Made by a program: the position numbers and the translations under genes. The notes under the pieces were generated by a model. The model had not been told where the DNA came from. It was given only the letters and a program-made list of their open reading frames with translations, and searched no databases. From Sapria himalayana (Eukaryota; Streptophyta; Magnoliopsida; Malpighiales; Rafflesiaceae): a stretch of 64,000 nt of DNA. Within the stretch, counting starts at the first letter, position 1. Every line of letters starts with the position of its first letter. The DNA is taken from positions 352,169 to 416,168 of the forward strand of contig JAREIK010002254.1 in assembly GCA_029783825.1 (NCBI GenBank), in the 5' to 3' direction. Shown one piece after another: positions 1 through 14,200 of the stretch.

Positions 1-399
1 TTTAAAAGATTATCACTAGTAATCACCTCTTTTGGATTATACTTGTATATTATAAATTTCTTTTTATAATTCCAAATAGGTTTAAATGATTGATTGATAT
101 TGTTTATCAGAAATGATTAATTAAGAAATGCTCCACTTAAATAATATATTTAATCATAATTTCAGACAAATAAACTTTGAAGAATCAATAATTTCTTGGG
201 ATAAAAGTTGTTTACTTCATGAGAATGAGTATATTGTCATAGAGGAAATATACAGTTAACATTTCCATATATGTTATCATTCCTAAATGTGCACCGACAT
301 ATATTTCACTAGTGTCATATATTAATGAAATATATTCAATTAGCTCTACTACATATGTGATTATTATAAAAAAAAATTAAATATAAAATTCTCACCGAA
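1..399. other. AT-rich intergenic DNA
   Basis: No open frame with coding character, RNA gene or element end was recognised here. The DNA is strongly AT-rich and directly precedes a tandem duplication. Confidence 0.6.
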
Positions 400-1530
400 C
401 TAGATATAATTTATATCATCAATATAGTTAATTATTTCCAAATTTTCTATAACATATTCACTCTGATGTAGTAATTCGCATACTGAGATATGTGAAAATA
501 TCTTCAGACCTTGAAATTTTTTTTAGTAGCCATAAGCACATAACGCTAATTGAGTATTCATATTCAAGTTGATTATCAATTTATACTGAAAAGATATAGA
601 CTAAAAATTTTTATATTTTTTTATAAAATAATTTTGTCTGCTAAAAAAATAAGAAACATATAATTATCTAGAGATTCAATATGATAGTGTTCATAATAAT
701 GATAATAATTATATGTGATATATTTTGAATCAAACATATTCTTAACGAGGTCATATACTAACTTTCTTCTCAAACTATTTTCTATTATGATTGATAGAAT
801 ACAAGATATACAGTCTATAGTCTAGTATTTTACAAATAAACAAAACATATAAAAGTTAATTATTTCTTCTTCAAGAATAAAAATTCAAAATAAAATTATG
901 GTTATAGCATACATTCTTATAGTATATCAATTCAAAGTTATCTTCATAAAAATTTTTTAAAGATCTCAATTCATTTTTTTTTCTACAAGAAAATTTTAAT
1001 ATTTGTATATTATTACACTGGATATAACTTATATAATCCATATAGTTAAGAATTTTTTTATATTTTTCATAGCATATTCACCTTGACAAAATTATTTACA
1101 TAATGAGATATGTGAATAAATTTTCAGGCCTTGAAATTTCTTTGAAAGCTCATGAGCACCTACTATCAACCACATATTCATATTTTTATTAACTATACTG
1201 ATTATATAAGATAATCTTGTATTCTAAAAAATTATAACACAAAATTAGTATGACATCAAATATAGAGGTAGAGTTCATATGGATAACAACAATTACCTAC
1301 GAGATACTTTGGATCAAATACCTTCTTAAGGAAAATGAGAATACTCATTTTTTTCTATCATTATTCTCTACAATAACAAATATACCATGAAACATATAAC
1401 CACTAATATAATTTTATGAGTAGACAATATATATAGAAATAAATTATTTCTTTATCGGATAAAAATTCAAGATAAAACTATTATTATAACTTATGTTCCT
1501 GTAAGCATTAACTCTATATGCTTACCATAG
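400..1530. repeat. Tandem duplication, unit about 610 bp, two diverged copies
   Basis: Two copies lie head to tail, about 400-940 and 1010-1530. Shared landmarks occur in the same order and spacing: a CACT(G/A)GATATAA-like start, AACATATTCAC or AGCATATTCAC, GAGATATGTGAA, a TTCAGRCCTTGAAATTTC-like word, CATGAGCAC or CATAAGCAC, a TTTGATCAAAT-like stretch, and a closing ATAAAAATTCAAGATAAAA-like word. Divergence is substantial, perhaps a quarter of positions by eye, so the duplication is old. No coding content or terminal repeat was identified. Confidence 0.6.
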
Positions 1531-3501
1531 TTATTGTTTAATTTTTTTATTATTATTATTTATATTTTATGGATATAAATATTCAACATATATGCAATTT
1601 CAATTCAAACCTTAGAATTATACATTTTCATTGTACATTAATATATTTCATTGAGTTTTTTTGAGATTTAATGCTCGATTTTGTTACAAAATTAAATAAA
1701 CATAAATAACTAACCAAGTGATTTACTTTTTTTTTCTAATAACTAAATTAATCTCAAACAAACTTTGTGCATTTATAAATAAATTTAATTTTATTATAAT
1801 TTATTCTTATTTCATAAAATCTTTTATCATCTTATTATCAATAAATTTCTCATAAATCTCAATTTCAAATTTTTCATTACTGAGTTTTGAATTTGAAAAA
1901 ATTCACTTGCATGTAAAAATCTTGTACGATGAATATTCCATTTGGTATCAATGATTTTCATCGCATATTAAAGACCCATTTTTTTAATTAAATTTTTTTA
2001 TGATTGTTTCATTAATTTCATTCTACTTCAAAAATATATTTTGTCAAAACTATTTATTCCATATCAATCAAATAAAAGATAGGATATATTTTCGTAAATA
2101 TTTAAGAAAAAATACATGACATAATATTTGTCATATTTTATCATTTTGTTCTTTTTTTCATTGAATATCAAACTAATATAAATTAGTAATTTCTTTCTCA
2201 AATTATATTTTAGTTCATATAAATAAGACTGATAAAAATAATGATAAAATGACTCTTTCTGACCTTAAGTAACTCCCCTTATCTAAGAATTTATTTTTCA
2301 ATTTTTTTAAAAAAGAATATTTGCATATTGATTTATTTTTTGTTTCCCATTATTTTTAACATAAATAATTTGATACAAAATGAAAAATATTTTAAGTTAA
2401 CTTAGTATTTTTAAATTGGAAAAAAAAAGAATAAAAACCTAAATTTTTAAGAATATCAAAATATTGTAAATAACTTTATTAAAATTTAACTTAAAAAAAC
2501 AAATAAAAATAATAATGCCTTTGTGAACATCTTGAGAATGCCACATTTCACCACATGCATAAGAAAGACATGACTTGTTGAAGACTCAATTGAAAATGAA
2601 TATTTAATTATTATTTTTTCATCAACAAAATAATGTCCAAAAAATGATTCATTTGAAAATGAACCTAATCTTCTTGATGTGAACATGATCAGCACTTAAT
2701 ATGACAAAGCACATGAAAAATTTTGAAGTGCATTCATAAATACATGAACATATTTTTGATGTCTAAACCTATATTCTAAGTTCTCTGATGATTCTTTTAG
2801 ATCCATATTTCTAAACAATAATTAAATTGGGCCACAGAATATCATTGATTATTTTAAATATTTTAAAATACTTATACATTTTTAATTTTAAATAATGCGG
2901 CTTTCATCATCATTAAAAAAAAATATGCTTGATAGTAAAAAAAAAGATTTTGTAATTTCATTCTCAATAATGAAATCAGATTGTATTCCAAAAAAATTGT
3001 TAATTTATCATGATTGATTTTTAATTGGGGTAACTTTTAAATTTTATGCTCATAAAGTGAATGATGATATCTATTTATGAAATTTTCAAATGTAAAGTTA
3101 GTCCCTCGGACACCAGTAAAATATTAAGTATAGAATTGATGTTGTTTATTTACTTGTAAAATAATGCCTACTAGTCATAATTAAGCATGTTGATATATGT
3201 TAGAAACCATGATAAAATAGTTTTGTGATATTTATATATCTTTCAAAAAGGTTGCTTACACTCAATGTTTTAAGGTTTAACTTTAACCCTTAAAATAATT
3301 TTCCATCTGCTAATTTTTGTTAAATGATTAACCTCTAAAAAAATATTATTACTGGTAAATATACTACTTGATTATGATATTAAATATTGAAATTTAGATA
3401 ACCAATATTTAAATGTGAAACTAATCTTATAATTCACAACTTTATCCAAGAAAAAATAAATGATTAAAGGAGCAAGGTTCATTACAACATAACAAGCATA
3501 C
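1531..3501. other. AT-rich intergenic DNA, nothing recognised
   Basis: Long A and T runs dominate. The one longer open frame, on the minus strand at 2486-2695, encodes a low-information peptide with no recognised domain and no splice context, so it is not called as a gene. Confidence 0.55.
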
Positions 3502-3542
3502 CTGTTGAGATTCAGCTCGTGAATAAGCCCATGGTAAATCAG
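3502..3542 (-). other. Candidate orphan internal exon, 41 nt
   Basis: On the minus strand a GC-richer 41 nt segment is preceded by TTGTGTAG and followed by GTATGC, that is a good acceptor and donor. With two leading bases it reads open as DLPWAYSRAESQQ, which looks like real protein against this AT-rich background. No neighbouring exon was found within several kilobases on either side. It may belong to a gene with very long introns, possibly the minus-strand gene starting near 18.4 kb, or be a relic. The product was not recognised. Confidence 0.35.
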
Positions 3543-6500
3543 CTACACAAATCAAATTTTTAAAAAATAATATTTTGAGAAATAAAAAATATATAAAAAT
3601 TTAAAACCATATTTACATTAAATAAAAGTAGAAATTATACTAAATTAAATACAGGCTATTATTCTAATTAAATACAAACAAAAACAAGTCTTTATAAAAA
3701 TTATGGGTCATACCCAACATACAAGGCTTCTGCCTAGTATAATATATGTGAGAGGTTAATATATTAACAGCCTTACCTTTGAAATATTATATCTAGTGAG
3801 TCTTTAACTATTGACCTATCACACTTTAATGAAGGTATTTATCATCGTATTAAGACATGACATCTAATACTAACATATAACGCAAGAACTTTTTTGATAA
3901 TCAATTATTCAGATATTATTATCACACATATAGTATATTAATATTTTTCTAATCACGCAACTTTATAAAAAAATACAATCTAAAAAACAATACAAAAAAC
4001 ATGAGGTGTGAATAAACTACATGTTATTTTGAGAGCACCAAAAATTAATGAAATATTAAAAGATTATATACAATGTACAAGATTTCTGCCAAACAAGATG
4101 TGAGAGAGATAAATATCACGATAAGTCTTAATCTTCATAAATCATGAGAAACCATATCTAAAAAATATCAAACCTATTATTTTGTATTTTTGGATGAATG
4201 CACTTATCATGACACTAAGATACAACATCCAAATTTTGATTTTATATTTAATTATAAAATCATACATATTATCTTACCTATCATACCATCATCACAATCA
4301 AAGTTTACTTTTAAAATTTTAAAATGAATCACATGAAATTTAATGTGTCAAGTTATATAATTTTTCTACAAGTTCCCCACTCAAATCAAGTTCTTATAAG
4401 TATTGCAGCATTATCTACATTTAAATTTTCACCTATTTAGATCTTTACCTACACCTTTCACTATCTTACTAGTTTAAACATTTTCTAAGAATGATCACTT
4501 TTAATCTTTTTTCACATAACCAAATTATTTAACATAATTATCTATACTTTTTTTTTTGATATATATAACACCCAAATATCTTTTAAATATTTCTAATCTA
4601 ATATTGTCTACAGAAAAACTTTCACTTATTCATATTCATATATGAATTCCAAAATTATATTATATGTATATCATCCTTAAATATCACAATATGAAATAAC
4701 ACAATATCTATTTCTATCTATCTCATAATTTTTATTTTCCATATATAATTTTATCTCTATAGACCATAATTCTATACATTGCCTATGAATGACTTATCTT
4801 AAAACTTTATTTTCTATCATCTCAAATCAATATTAGTGTCCTAACCTATATTTTTGGTATTTCTTAAATTTATAATTTGAAAAAGCATGAAACAAAAATT
4901 TCATAAAAAAATATTTTATCAACTCATCAATAATTAATATACATGGCATGATCTTCAAATATATTCTGTGTGGTCCAGAAACTAAAAGCTCATTTGAAAT
5001 TTCACCTACTAGATTAACATTTTTAACCACCATTTCATATAAATTTATAATGATATCAACATAATATTGAGGTATATTTTTTTCAAACACCTATCATATT
5101 TATTTTTAAAAAATTATCATGCATATTTTCAATCAATAAAAATTATATTATGTTGATATCATTATGTCTCTTCAAAATCTAACGATCAAATAATCACTAA
5201 ATATTGATATCTAATAAAAAAAAATTGGTTATACTCAATCAAACAATCTGATAATAGTCTTTGAATTTTTAGACACATATAGATACATGTATATACATAA
5301 TATATCTTCTTGTTTTTACACTTACAATTTTATATTAATTTGTTTCTACTAATTCTACAAAAATACATAGTTATAAAAAATATAATGTTCACCATGACAC
5401 AAATTGTTAGAAGTTTCAATACAAATGATAACCATGAACATTTTCAAAAATCTATTTATCCTTTATAATGTGAGATGAACAACATTTTTAATTTTTTTCA
5501 ATTTTTTTTAAATTTTAAATAATATAATTATATTTAATAATCATATATTGGTAATAAACACACATATTATTAAATATTTAAAAAAAACAATCAGATATAT
5601 ACAAAAACACCCTTCTAGTACAAACATCATTAAAAAATAATATAAAAATTACTTTAATAAATTAATTATAATTCAGCTTCAAAATCAATAAAAATTGTCA
5701 TTATATTATTATATATATACATTTTTAGTCCTTAATAAATCAATTATTTTTTTACCTAATATTAAAATAGTGTGTGTGCATATGTGTAGACAACAATATG
5801 TATATCTGCACTTATAGAATTGCAAAATAAATAAGCACACCCTAACATATATGATAATGCAAATAAGGCACTTATATAGTTGAGAAATTTTAACATTGTC
5901 ATGTATTTCTCAGCTCCCTATAAATTTATACAAATTTAAAAATGTATATGTAATTTTCTTTGAATATTATAATACTTGAGAATTATAGATACTTATTAAT
6001 TATATCTTAAAAATATGTTGTAATTTTTTTTACAAACAAATGTGCTAAAATATGAGGTTTCAAACTTTTATTATAAATACTTGCTATAAAAACAAAAAAA
6101 AATACAAAAATACAAAAAAAAATAAATTAAATTAAATTAAATAAAATAACATAAAAAATAAAATAAAAATAATTTTAAAAACATACATAAACAAACAAAT
6201 GATCATTTTTTTTTCAGATCTTAATGTAAACTCATTCCTAAATAATCTTGAATTCAATTTTCTAAATTCTAATTTTTAATAGAATAATTTTAGGATTTAA
6301 AATTATCAAGTTACATGTACGATGTTATGCAACTATATCTCTCACCTCACTTTAACAATTTTCATCACTTCATTGTATTTGTTCCATTTTCATAAAAACT
6401 CACAAGAACATGAATAAGAAGATAAAACTTATTTAAGTAAAAATATATATATTTCAAAATAAAAATATAATAATTATATCATCCCTTCTCTTCTATTTTT

Positions 6501-8040
6501 TATCCATGGATTATTCAACTAATCTAGATAAGTAAAAACAATCCTCGTTTCCTTTTTGTTTGTACAATTGAACCAATATAAAAAATAATAGCATTCATGA
6601 GTACTTATTTATATAATTATTAAGTGAAATGACTCTATTTAATATCTTCTAGATGTTAGAAAAGTTTCTAAAATCCTCTAACATCATCAAAAGAAGATAA
6701 TGTACACTATAGGAAATCCAACATAGATATAATTATTTTAATTATAACATCTCCGTGTGAAATTGTACTTCATTAATTTTGAAAAAAAATAATAATAATT
6801 TTAAAAAATATTTATTAAACATAAAAAAAACCAAAAATTAATATTTTTTTAATTACAATCATAAAGATTAATGACTACTTGTAATAAATGTTATATAATA
6901 GAACAATTACTTGTTTAGACTTAACCATATAATGTTTAATTAAGGTCACTACAAAAATTAGTAATTATTATCCCATAAAAACTAAATTTCTTCTTTACCA
7001 CCTCAAACTAATCAAACACTTCAACCATATGTCAAAAATTAAAATAAATAATAATGTAGAAACAAATAACATCAAATATTCACTTATTAATTAGCATGCA
7101 CATACTCTCTTTTATGACTTTATTAACATTATTTGACATGATTTGTTTTAATCAAATTTAAACCATCAAATCTAGATCAATTGTGAAGAATTAAAATATC
7201 AAATTTTTTATTTTGAATTTAGCCTCTTTATATATGACATGTTAGTATTAAAATATTGGCTATTACCTCCATTAGACACATGAGTGATTTGATTTTCTTT
7301 TGAATTTTATCATTAAAGATTATATCATAAAATACGTAATTTTTAAATCATAATATTTTTATTTTTAGTTTTAATTTTTTAAAATTCATATGATCATTTG
7401 TCTTACCTAATATGTTCATGGTACTTTAAACACTTTTTTGAGTGTCATGTATTATTTTATATATGCCTCACTTACCAATTATATCACAAAATATAAATAA
7501 AATATAATCATCATGACATCATCATTTTGCTTATAAATAAAATATAAACAAAATATATGGGATCTCTCATTTTGCATTATACAAATCTCAGTTTACTTAA
7601 AATTTCACTATCATTCTTGTCCATAAAAAATAAATAATTATTAATTTAACTTAGATTCTTACAAAAAATAAATAAATAAAAAATAAATAAAAATTTATTA
7701 TGTACTAAAAATTATTGTTTTTTACCTTCTCTTTTCTTCTTTTTTTTTTTTGAAATATATAATATAATATATATTGAGGATATGAGAGGAATGACTTTGA
7801 GATTACAATATTATCCCTATTTTATTAATACAAAAGAAGAGTAAAACGTAACTAGTATTGAAGAATATTATAAAATACTAATTTAGAAAATTTTAGACAC
7901 ATCTTGGACTATTTTTCCAAAAACAAGCATGACTCAACTTGTATGGCATGAAAAGGTACACCTTTGAGATGACACTTGCTTGTGTTAGATGAGGTGTTTG
8001 AAATTACCTATCACCACGCTTAAAATTTCCTTCACAAATG
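3543..8040. other. AT-rich intergenic DNA, nothing recognised
   Basis: About 4.5 kb of AT-rich sequence. The minus-strand open frame at 4833-5090 (85 residues) has no recognised domain and no splice context. A- and T-run stretches near 6080-6180 and 7660-7750 look like simple-sequence or tail remnants. No element end or RNA gene was identified. Confidence 0.5.
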
Positions 8041-8043
8041 ACT

Positions 8044-8081
8044 TGTGTGTGTGTACATGCATACACACACACACACACACA
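8044..8081. repeat. GT then CA dinucleotide tracts
   Basis: A short GT run (8044-8054) is followed by a (CA)n run (about 8063-8081). Because GT and CA are complementary, the two could fold as an imperfect hairpin. The ORF that starts here (8045-8236) is largely a translation of this repeat. Confidence 0.8.
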
Positions 8082-8191
8082 TTCACATCTACATATCTTA
8101 TCATAGTGTTTCTTTAGTAAATTTACCACTTCAATTATTCTTGCCTAATTTTTTCTTTTTCCTACTTGTTCTATTAGTCATATGTTCAACC

Positions 8192-8317
8192 TATAATTAT
8201 TTAAGGTTTAAAAAGCTAAGACGCCAAATCTTTTGAGGTCTTGAGAAGCAAGGTGCAATTAAGGTGCTAATTTTTTTTGAGACACATTCTATCTAATATA
8301 TAATATTTATATATATT

Positions 8318-8349
<32 letters not shown>

Positions 8350-8733
8350 TTTTATTAAATATTATATATAATTTTTATATATTAATAAAATATAATCAAG
8401 TAAATGATATCAAAGATAAAAATCCAATGTAATTAGTATTTTTCATTATCGCAAATATTTAAAATTCTAAAATAAAATAATAAAATTTTAACAATCAAAT
8501 ATATAAAACTTTAATATATCAAACATATTATCTATAATTTTCATGAATTAAAGGATATGACTTCAAAAATAATATAATTTGAGAAGGAAGCTTTGGGATA
8601 ATTAATTTGTGAGAAGGAGATTCAAAAATAATATACTTTATGTGAGACATTAAAGGCGAGAGGAGTTGCTTTTGATTGAGTTTGGAGGTGCTTAGGCATT
8701 AGGCACTCCTAAGGTATACCTTTAATAACTATG
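8192..8733. mobile_element. hAT-like MITE, 542 bp, with 8 bp target duplication
   Basis: The left end reads TATAATTATTTAAGG and the reverse complement of the right end reads CATAGTTATTAAAGG, an imperfect terminal inverted repeat. Flanks are GTTCAACC (8184-8191) and GCTCAACC (8734-8741), a 7/8 match and the size expected for a hAT-type target duplication. Inside each end lie GCTAAGACGCC and GGTGCTTAGGCATTAGGCAC words, consistent with decay of the GCGCC-rich ends seen in common plant MITEs. The centre is AT-rich with an (AT)n run at about 8318-8343. No transposase is present, so it is non-autonomous. Confidence 0.65.
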
Positions 8734-8741
8734 GCTCAACC

Positions 8742-10599
8742 ATTTTTGAAAGTAAATTCTCATTATGATTGTCTAACCACTTAACAATCTATTTTAAATA
8801 TTTTGATGCATCTTTTAAAATTTACTACATAATTTTTTGTATAATATGCCCTTCGAACAATCAATTTATACTTTAAAAAAATTGAAGACAAACAATTCAA
8901 GTTAATGCATCACACATTGCCCTAAAATAATCAATGTTTTGTAAACTGGAGTAGACTAATCACTCTGACCTTGGATCATCAACTAGCCTCCATTCTGGTT
9001 TGGTATAGCTATTAAATCTAAAAAAACCAATGAATCAAACATAAGCCACTCAAAAAGGTAGATGCACAAAAGAACTAGCCAAAATGGCTAATTTTGAGCA
9101 AATTGAGCAGTTCATAAAATAGTATATCCATAACTCACTTTGATATTTTATCTTTAATATTTAACTACTTGTCAATGAGTTTTTTGCTTTTGGCCCATCA
9201 GAATACAAGTCAAACCTTTGGGCCCAATCAATTATCAACTATGTCATAGAGTTCTCAAGAAAAGGGGTATTTATAGATGTTTTTTGTGGTCCATCATTGA
9301 TGAACTTCCGACATGGGATTCATGCAGGAGTAGAAAAATCAATCTAAAATTCTTGTAAATGGGGATACCAAAGACTCAATCCTTGGGCCTATGACTTATC
9401 AAAATATTGTCCAAACATTATGAAATGGAAGAATGTTGTTGGTGCTAGAATGCTATTTATATTAAATTATCTTTCAAGTTATTAAAATTCTTAAACAATT
9501 ATAATAATACTTAAGAAATTCATATAAATATAATTAAATATTATAATTTTTCTTTTAAAATAATAAATCTATATGAATTAATAAAATTTTAAATTATTAA
9601 CGTAAAAAATGATATTATTTTTAATTTTAACTTTTTTTATTAAATATTTAAAATTTATATAATATAAAAAATAAATCACATATCATTCATTCTTAAGACA
9701 ATCTAAGTTACCCCAAGCTATACAACTATTTTATTAAATAGCATAACAAATATTATATATTATCATTTTAGATTTGTACTTACATATATCTTTATAATAA
9801 TTATTATTATTATTAAATACAAAAAAGATATCATGTCTTGATACAATAACAAATATTTTTGTTTAAGTATAATAGATCTTAAATTTGAAACTAATCAAAC
9901 ATAGCATCTTTAATTTTTGAAAAAAAAACTATAAATTATTTTTTTGTTAGCACTTATTTTTAAAATAACAAATTCAAGACTTTACCAAATGACAACAAAG
10001 TTTTCAAATTGTATTAGAATAGATAACATGTATTACATCTTCATTGATTCGCAACCAACTTAGATGAGAAAAAAAATCAAGTGTACTAGCCTAGTAAGAA
10101 GAATAAAGTATAATAGTAAGAATTTTTTTTTCTGAGGGGCATCTTGAAGGTTGAGACATTCTAAGCCTCCAAATTTAATTGGCTGGTTTCAAATAACATT
10201 GAATAACAAATCAACAAGAACAAGTTCATCAAATATGCACACCAAAGCCTTGAAGACTAAATCTATCAATTTTGACAAGATAACAAATAATCAGAATGAC
10301 CATCATCAAATCACACTAATTATTATCAAAATCTGATATGTGATTTTAGTTTTTTAAATGTTCAACTTTAAATTATAAATAAATAAAGATATATCATAAT
10401 GTTTTCATTAAGATCATAGAGAGAGAGAAAGTAAAAAAATTAGATGTAATCACTCTAACATATTGCACTGCAAAACCAATAAAAATAATAATCCTACAAC
10501 ACCATTAGCTAATGTGGATATGTCTCTCACTCGTAACTTTAAAAAAAGTAATCTAAAAATTTTTTAGCCTTCAAAAAGATATTTGCAAGTTATTCTCTA
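8742..10599. other. Intergenic DNA, nothing firmly recognised
   Basis: The segment 8930-9440 is less AT-rich than its surroundings and contains a GACATGGGATTCATG word. That kind of word is found near ends of some plant terminal-repeat retroelements, but no paired copy or target duplication was found. The rest is AT-rich with no feature. The open frame at 10151-10336 has no recognised domain. Confidence 0.4.
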
Positions 10600-10840
10600 A
10601 CAAATATGTAATTTATTATGATATAAATTTTTTGTAATTTTTTTTGAACAAAAAAACAAATTTTTTAATAACATAGCAGGTGAAAGTTTCGAGCCACATT
10701 GGGCCCAAAGCAAAGCACCTAGGACCTTAGAAAGACTGGTTTCCTTCAAAACAACGATAAGGAGTAGTTGGTGGGGATCAAACTCACAATCCCAAGTTTG
10801 CACTTTCAGCACCTAATCATCCAAACTACCATATGATTGG
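10600..10840 (-). mobile_element. Possible tRNA-derived SINE-like relic
   Basis: On the minus strand a GGTAGTTTGGATGATTAGG stretch is followed about 40 bp later by GTGAGTTTGATCCCC, loosely resembling the A and B boxes of an internal RNA polymerase III promoter. The segment is GC-richer than its flanks and ends toward T-rich sequence in the expected direction. There is no clear poly-A or poly-T tail and no target duplication. The minus-strand open frame at 10597-10812 is a by-product. Alternatives are a retroelement LTR fragment or an anonymous repeat. Confidence 0.3.
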
Positions 10841-11167
10841 CATTTTCTTTGGAATCAAATGACAAATTACCGCAATATGATTTATCTTTTCATGACCAAC
10901 TTATTAGCCATATAGTGTATTGAGTGACTATCACAAAACAAAATAACTACTCTCAAATTTAAAATGTGACCACCTCAAACAAGTGTCTAATCCACAATAC
11001 ATCTTGTAGATGATTACACTCAACATATTTTTGACTATAAATAAAAAACATGATTTAAAGTAGTATTTTTAAAAGTATTTTTTTAATGCCTTGACACACA
11101 TCAAGGCGAAGCAGTCATAAAATATCTCAAGACGTTAAAAAAAAACATGAAACTCAACGAAACTCCT

Positions 11168-11242
11168 GGAGCTCCATGATGGAGCTAGTTAGAGCTCAAT
11201 GGAGCTCCACGAGCTCCACCGTGGAGCTCGACAGAGCTCCAT
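11168..11242. repeat. Cluster of seven AGCT-centred palindromes at about 10 bp spacing
   Basis: AGCT cores start at 11170, 11183, 11193, 11203, 11212, 11225 and 11235, mostly within GGAGCTCC or GAGCTC contexts, giving spacings of 13, 10, 10, 9, 13 and 10 bp. The spacing is close to one helical turn. The stretch can self-pair in many registers. No gene was found adjacent. Confidence 0.75.
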
Positions 11243-14200
11243 TGATCTCAATAGAGAAATCTATCTCATCATCTTCATTGACAATAATGTCAAACATAAA
11301 TCATAAATAATGCAAATTTACAACTTGAACCATATATACATAATCAAGTATAATCACAAAGACATATTAATCCAATAATATACTATAATAAAACAAAATT
11401 TTTACATCAACCATATATACACATGAATATAGCTAAGATCATGATCATCCCACATGTTTTGGCTTGACCATAACTTTCTCGATGACCATCTGACCAATTG
11501 AAGCAGACTAATTTTATTATAACTCCAAATCCTAATTTTTTTTTATTTTTAAAAATCTTTTTTTTTTAAAACCACAAGTCAGGTAAGCCTGGCCAGGCTA
11601 ATGTGTTTTGGCCAGCCCATTGTAGCACGATCATCTGGAGACTTATGCTAATTTTTTTCTTTTTGTTTTAAAAATTTTTAAGAGAATCAGAGTTAGACTT
11701 AACCATGTTAACTCTTAAGTCCTATAAAAAATTATATTTTTCATATTTAAGTGATACACAACACATTTGTTAATAGCTAAAAGAACGAGAAATAATCTAA
11801 GAACATCTTGAACACTAAAAAAAATGTCTCAATAGTAAATCACAACCAATTGGACTTTTAGCAAATCTATCTTCCCATCAAATTCAATCTTCATGGTAAC
11901 ATTTAATTAGATTTAATTATTAATTTTTTTAAAAATCTAGATATAAGTTTTCAAACCTAATTAACAATAATAGTATAAATTTCACCCAACATGATTTGTA
12001 GTGATCATGAATAAACAAGCTCTTCTAAAAAAAAAATCATAAGTGTAATAAAAAATACAAAACTAAAATAAGATACTCAAATAAAAATAAAAATAAAATA
12101 CATGATACATAACATGTTGAATGAACACTTATCTAATTATTTTTACAAAATAATCAAAAATATCAAATTATTTTTTCTTAAAAGTATCAAATTTTTCAAT
12201 GAGAGTTGATATTGATAAATTCTAATATAAATTATTTTTCAAATATTTAGTCTCCTACCAATTATATTTTTATGAGTAATATCAATCTCTCAATCTTTTA
12301 TATAAAAAGACTCCATAATATTATTTACAACCTTCAAAATCAAAAAAAAAATTAATGAAATATTTTAATGAATAATTTCATCATTTTCTCCAAAAATTAC
12401 ATCATGTTAAATAATTAAATGAATCTTAAAATCTCATGAGAATGTCTCATGAAAGATAGATTTAGTGATCACCAAGGTTATAGGTGACTAAATTCTAATA
12501 GCAATTAAAACTTTAATTTTAATTAAATACGTATTTGTTAAATGTATCTTTCACATATATCTCCTTAAAGAATAACTCATTCTTGAATAAAATTATGTTA
12601 GCACAAACAATAACTCACTTTGCCTCAAAATAATAACATTAGTACCCATTTTAAATATGAGTATTTATTATATATCTTGCAAGACAAAGTTCATGTAGAA
12701 AAAACACTTGATATATTATCATATCTCTTCCAGGACAAAGGTCATGAATAAAATATATAAATCCAAAAATAATCTTAGCAAATAATGCATGCTTCTTTTT
12801 GGATGAAGAATTGTAAATAGCAAAAATAAAAAAATATTTGATTTATCATGTAATTTATAATCATAACCTAATTCCAAATGCATCAAAGATATATTTCTAT
12901 AATAAAAATATCTTAGCTTTTTTAATTAAATATTTATTTTTCATCTTAGTTACTACTCTTAGACAAATATCCCAACATAGAATATTTATTAATCATTTCA
13001 TATTTCTTAAGATATTAATAAAACTCACATAAAACATAGTTTAGAATATTTATTTCACAATATCTAAATATCACAATCATATGAGCTTTAATTATTTTAT
13101 AAAAAAAAATCAAAACACTTTAAATTTTATTCCTTTACAAAACAAAAAAAACTCATGGATATGATAAACATGAAGTACAATAATAAATAATAATTACATG
13201 TGACCTAACTGTTGACTCGTAAAATCAACTACCCAACATTTTGAAGCAAGAACAATAATGAAGTAACCTTTAGTACTTAATCTCCAAAACATCTTATAGC
13301 AACTCTAGAAATAATTTTGATATGCTCATCTCTCATAATCAATACAATATCAGTGATAGATTTCTATGAGACCCCAAAGTAGATGAAGAAGCCTAGTTCA
13401 TGGTCTTTTTAATTTGAAACAATATCTAGAACAACTCAGGAGGTAAACTATAACTAGTGTCCCAATTCTATTTTATCTCATTATCAATAAAATATGTTAA
13501 AAAATCTCAATCCAATATTGCCCCCTCTACCTCTATTACAAGAAATTGAGTATGTGTTTGTCATATGACTAATATATCATATATCATCAAAGCTACTATT
13601 ATTGGCAATCGAGACCTAAATCACATTTTCATAAATCTCTACTCATGTAGGAAACTCTTCCTTGCTAAGTTTTTAAGTCTTGAAAATTGAGTATGTCACC
13701 TAGAAAAATCTACATAGTGAAATAATTCTTAAAACTAATCAAATAAATAATAAAATTCTATATAATGGCCAATTATATTTGTCGAGATTTAATTTTATTT
13801 ATGTTGAATTTTTTTGAATTTTCTATATTTTGTTCGTACTAGACCACATGATATATGATCTAGCCTATTTGAATATATACTTATTATGTTATATTTTTTT
13901 TGAAATTCATAAAAAAAATATTTTCTCCCTTTCCTTTCTCTCTCCTCTTCTCGTTCCTCAATTTCTTCCAACCTTAACATGGCATTAGGCATCTTTAGAA
14001 TCAATGGAATACTATGAAGTCCAAAAGTGAGCAGCACAAGGTGACATGGATAGTGGCACACCATATATCAGTGTTTACTATTGCAAGCTAAGACATTTGG
14101 CACATGTAAAAGGCAGCACCATAAATTCCATGGTGGTGTGGTTTATCTTTATGCGTTTGCTTCTGTAGTGGTGTGAATATTGTGTAGTGTTGTTTCACTA

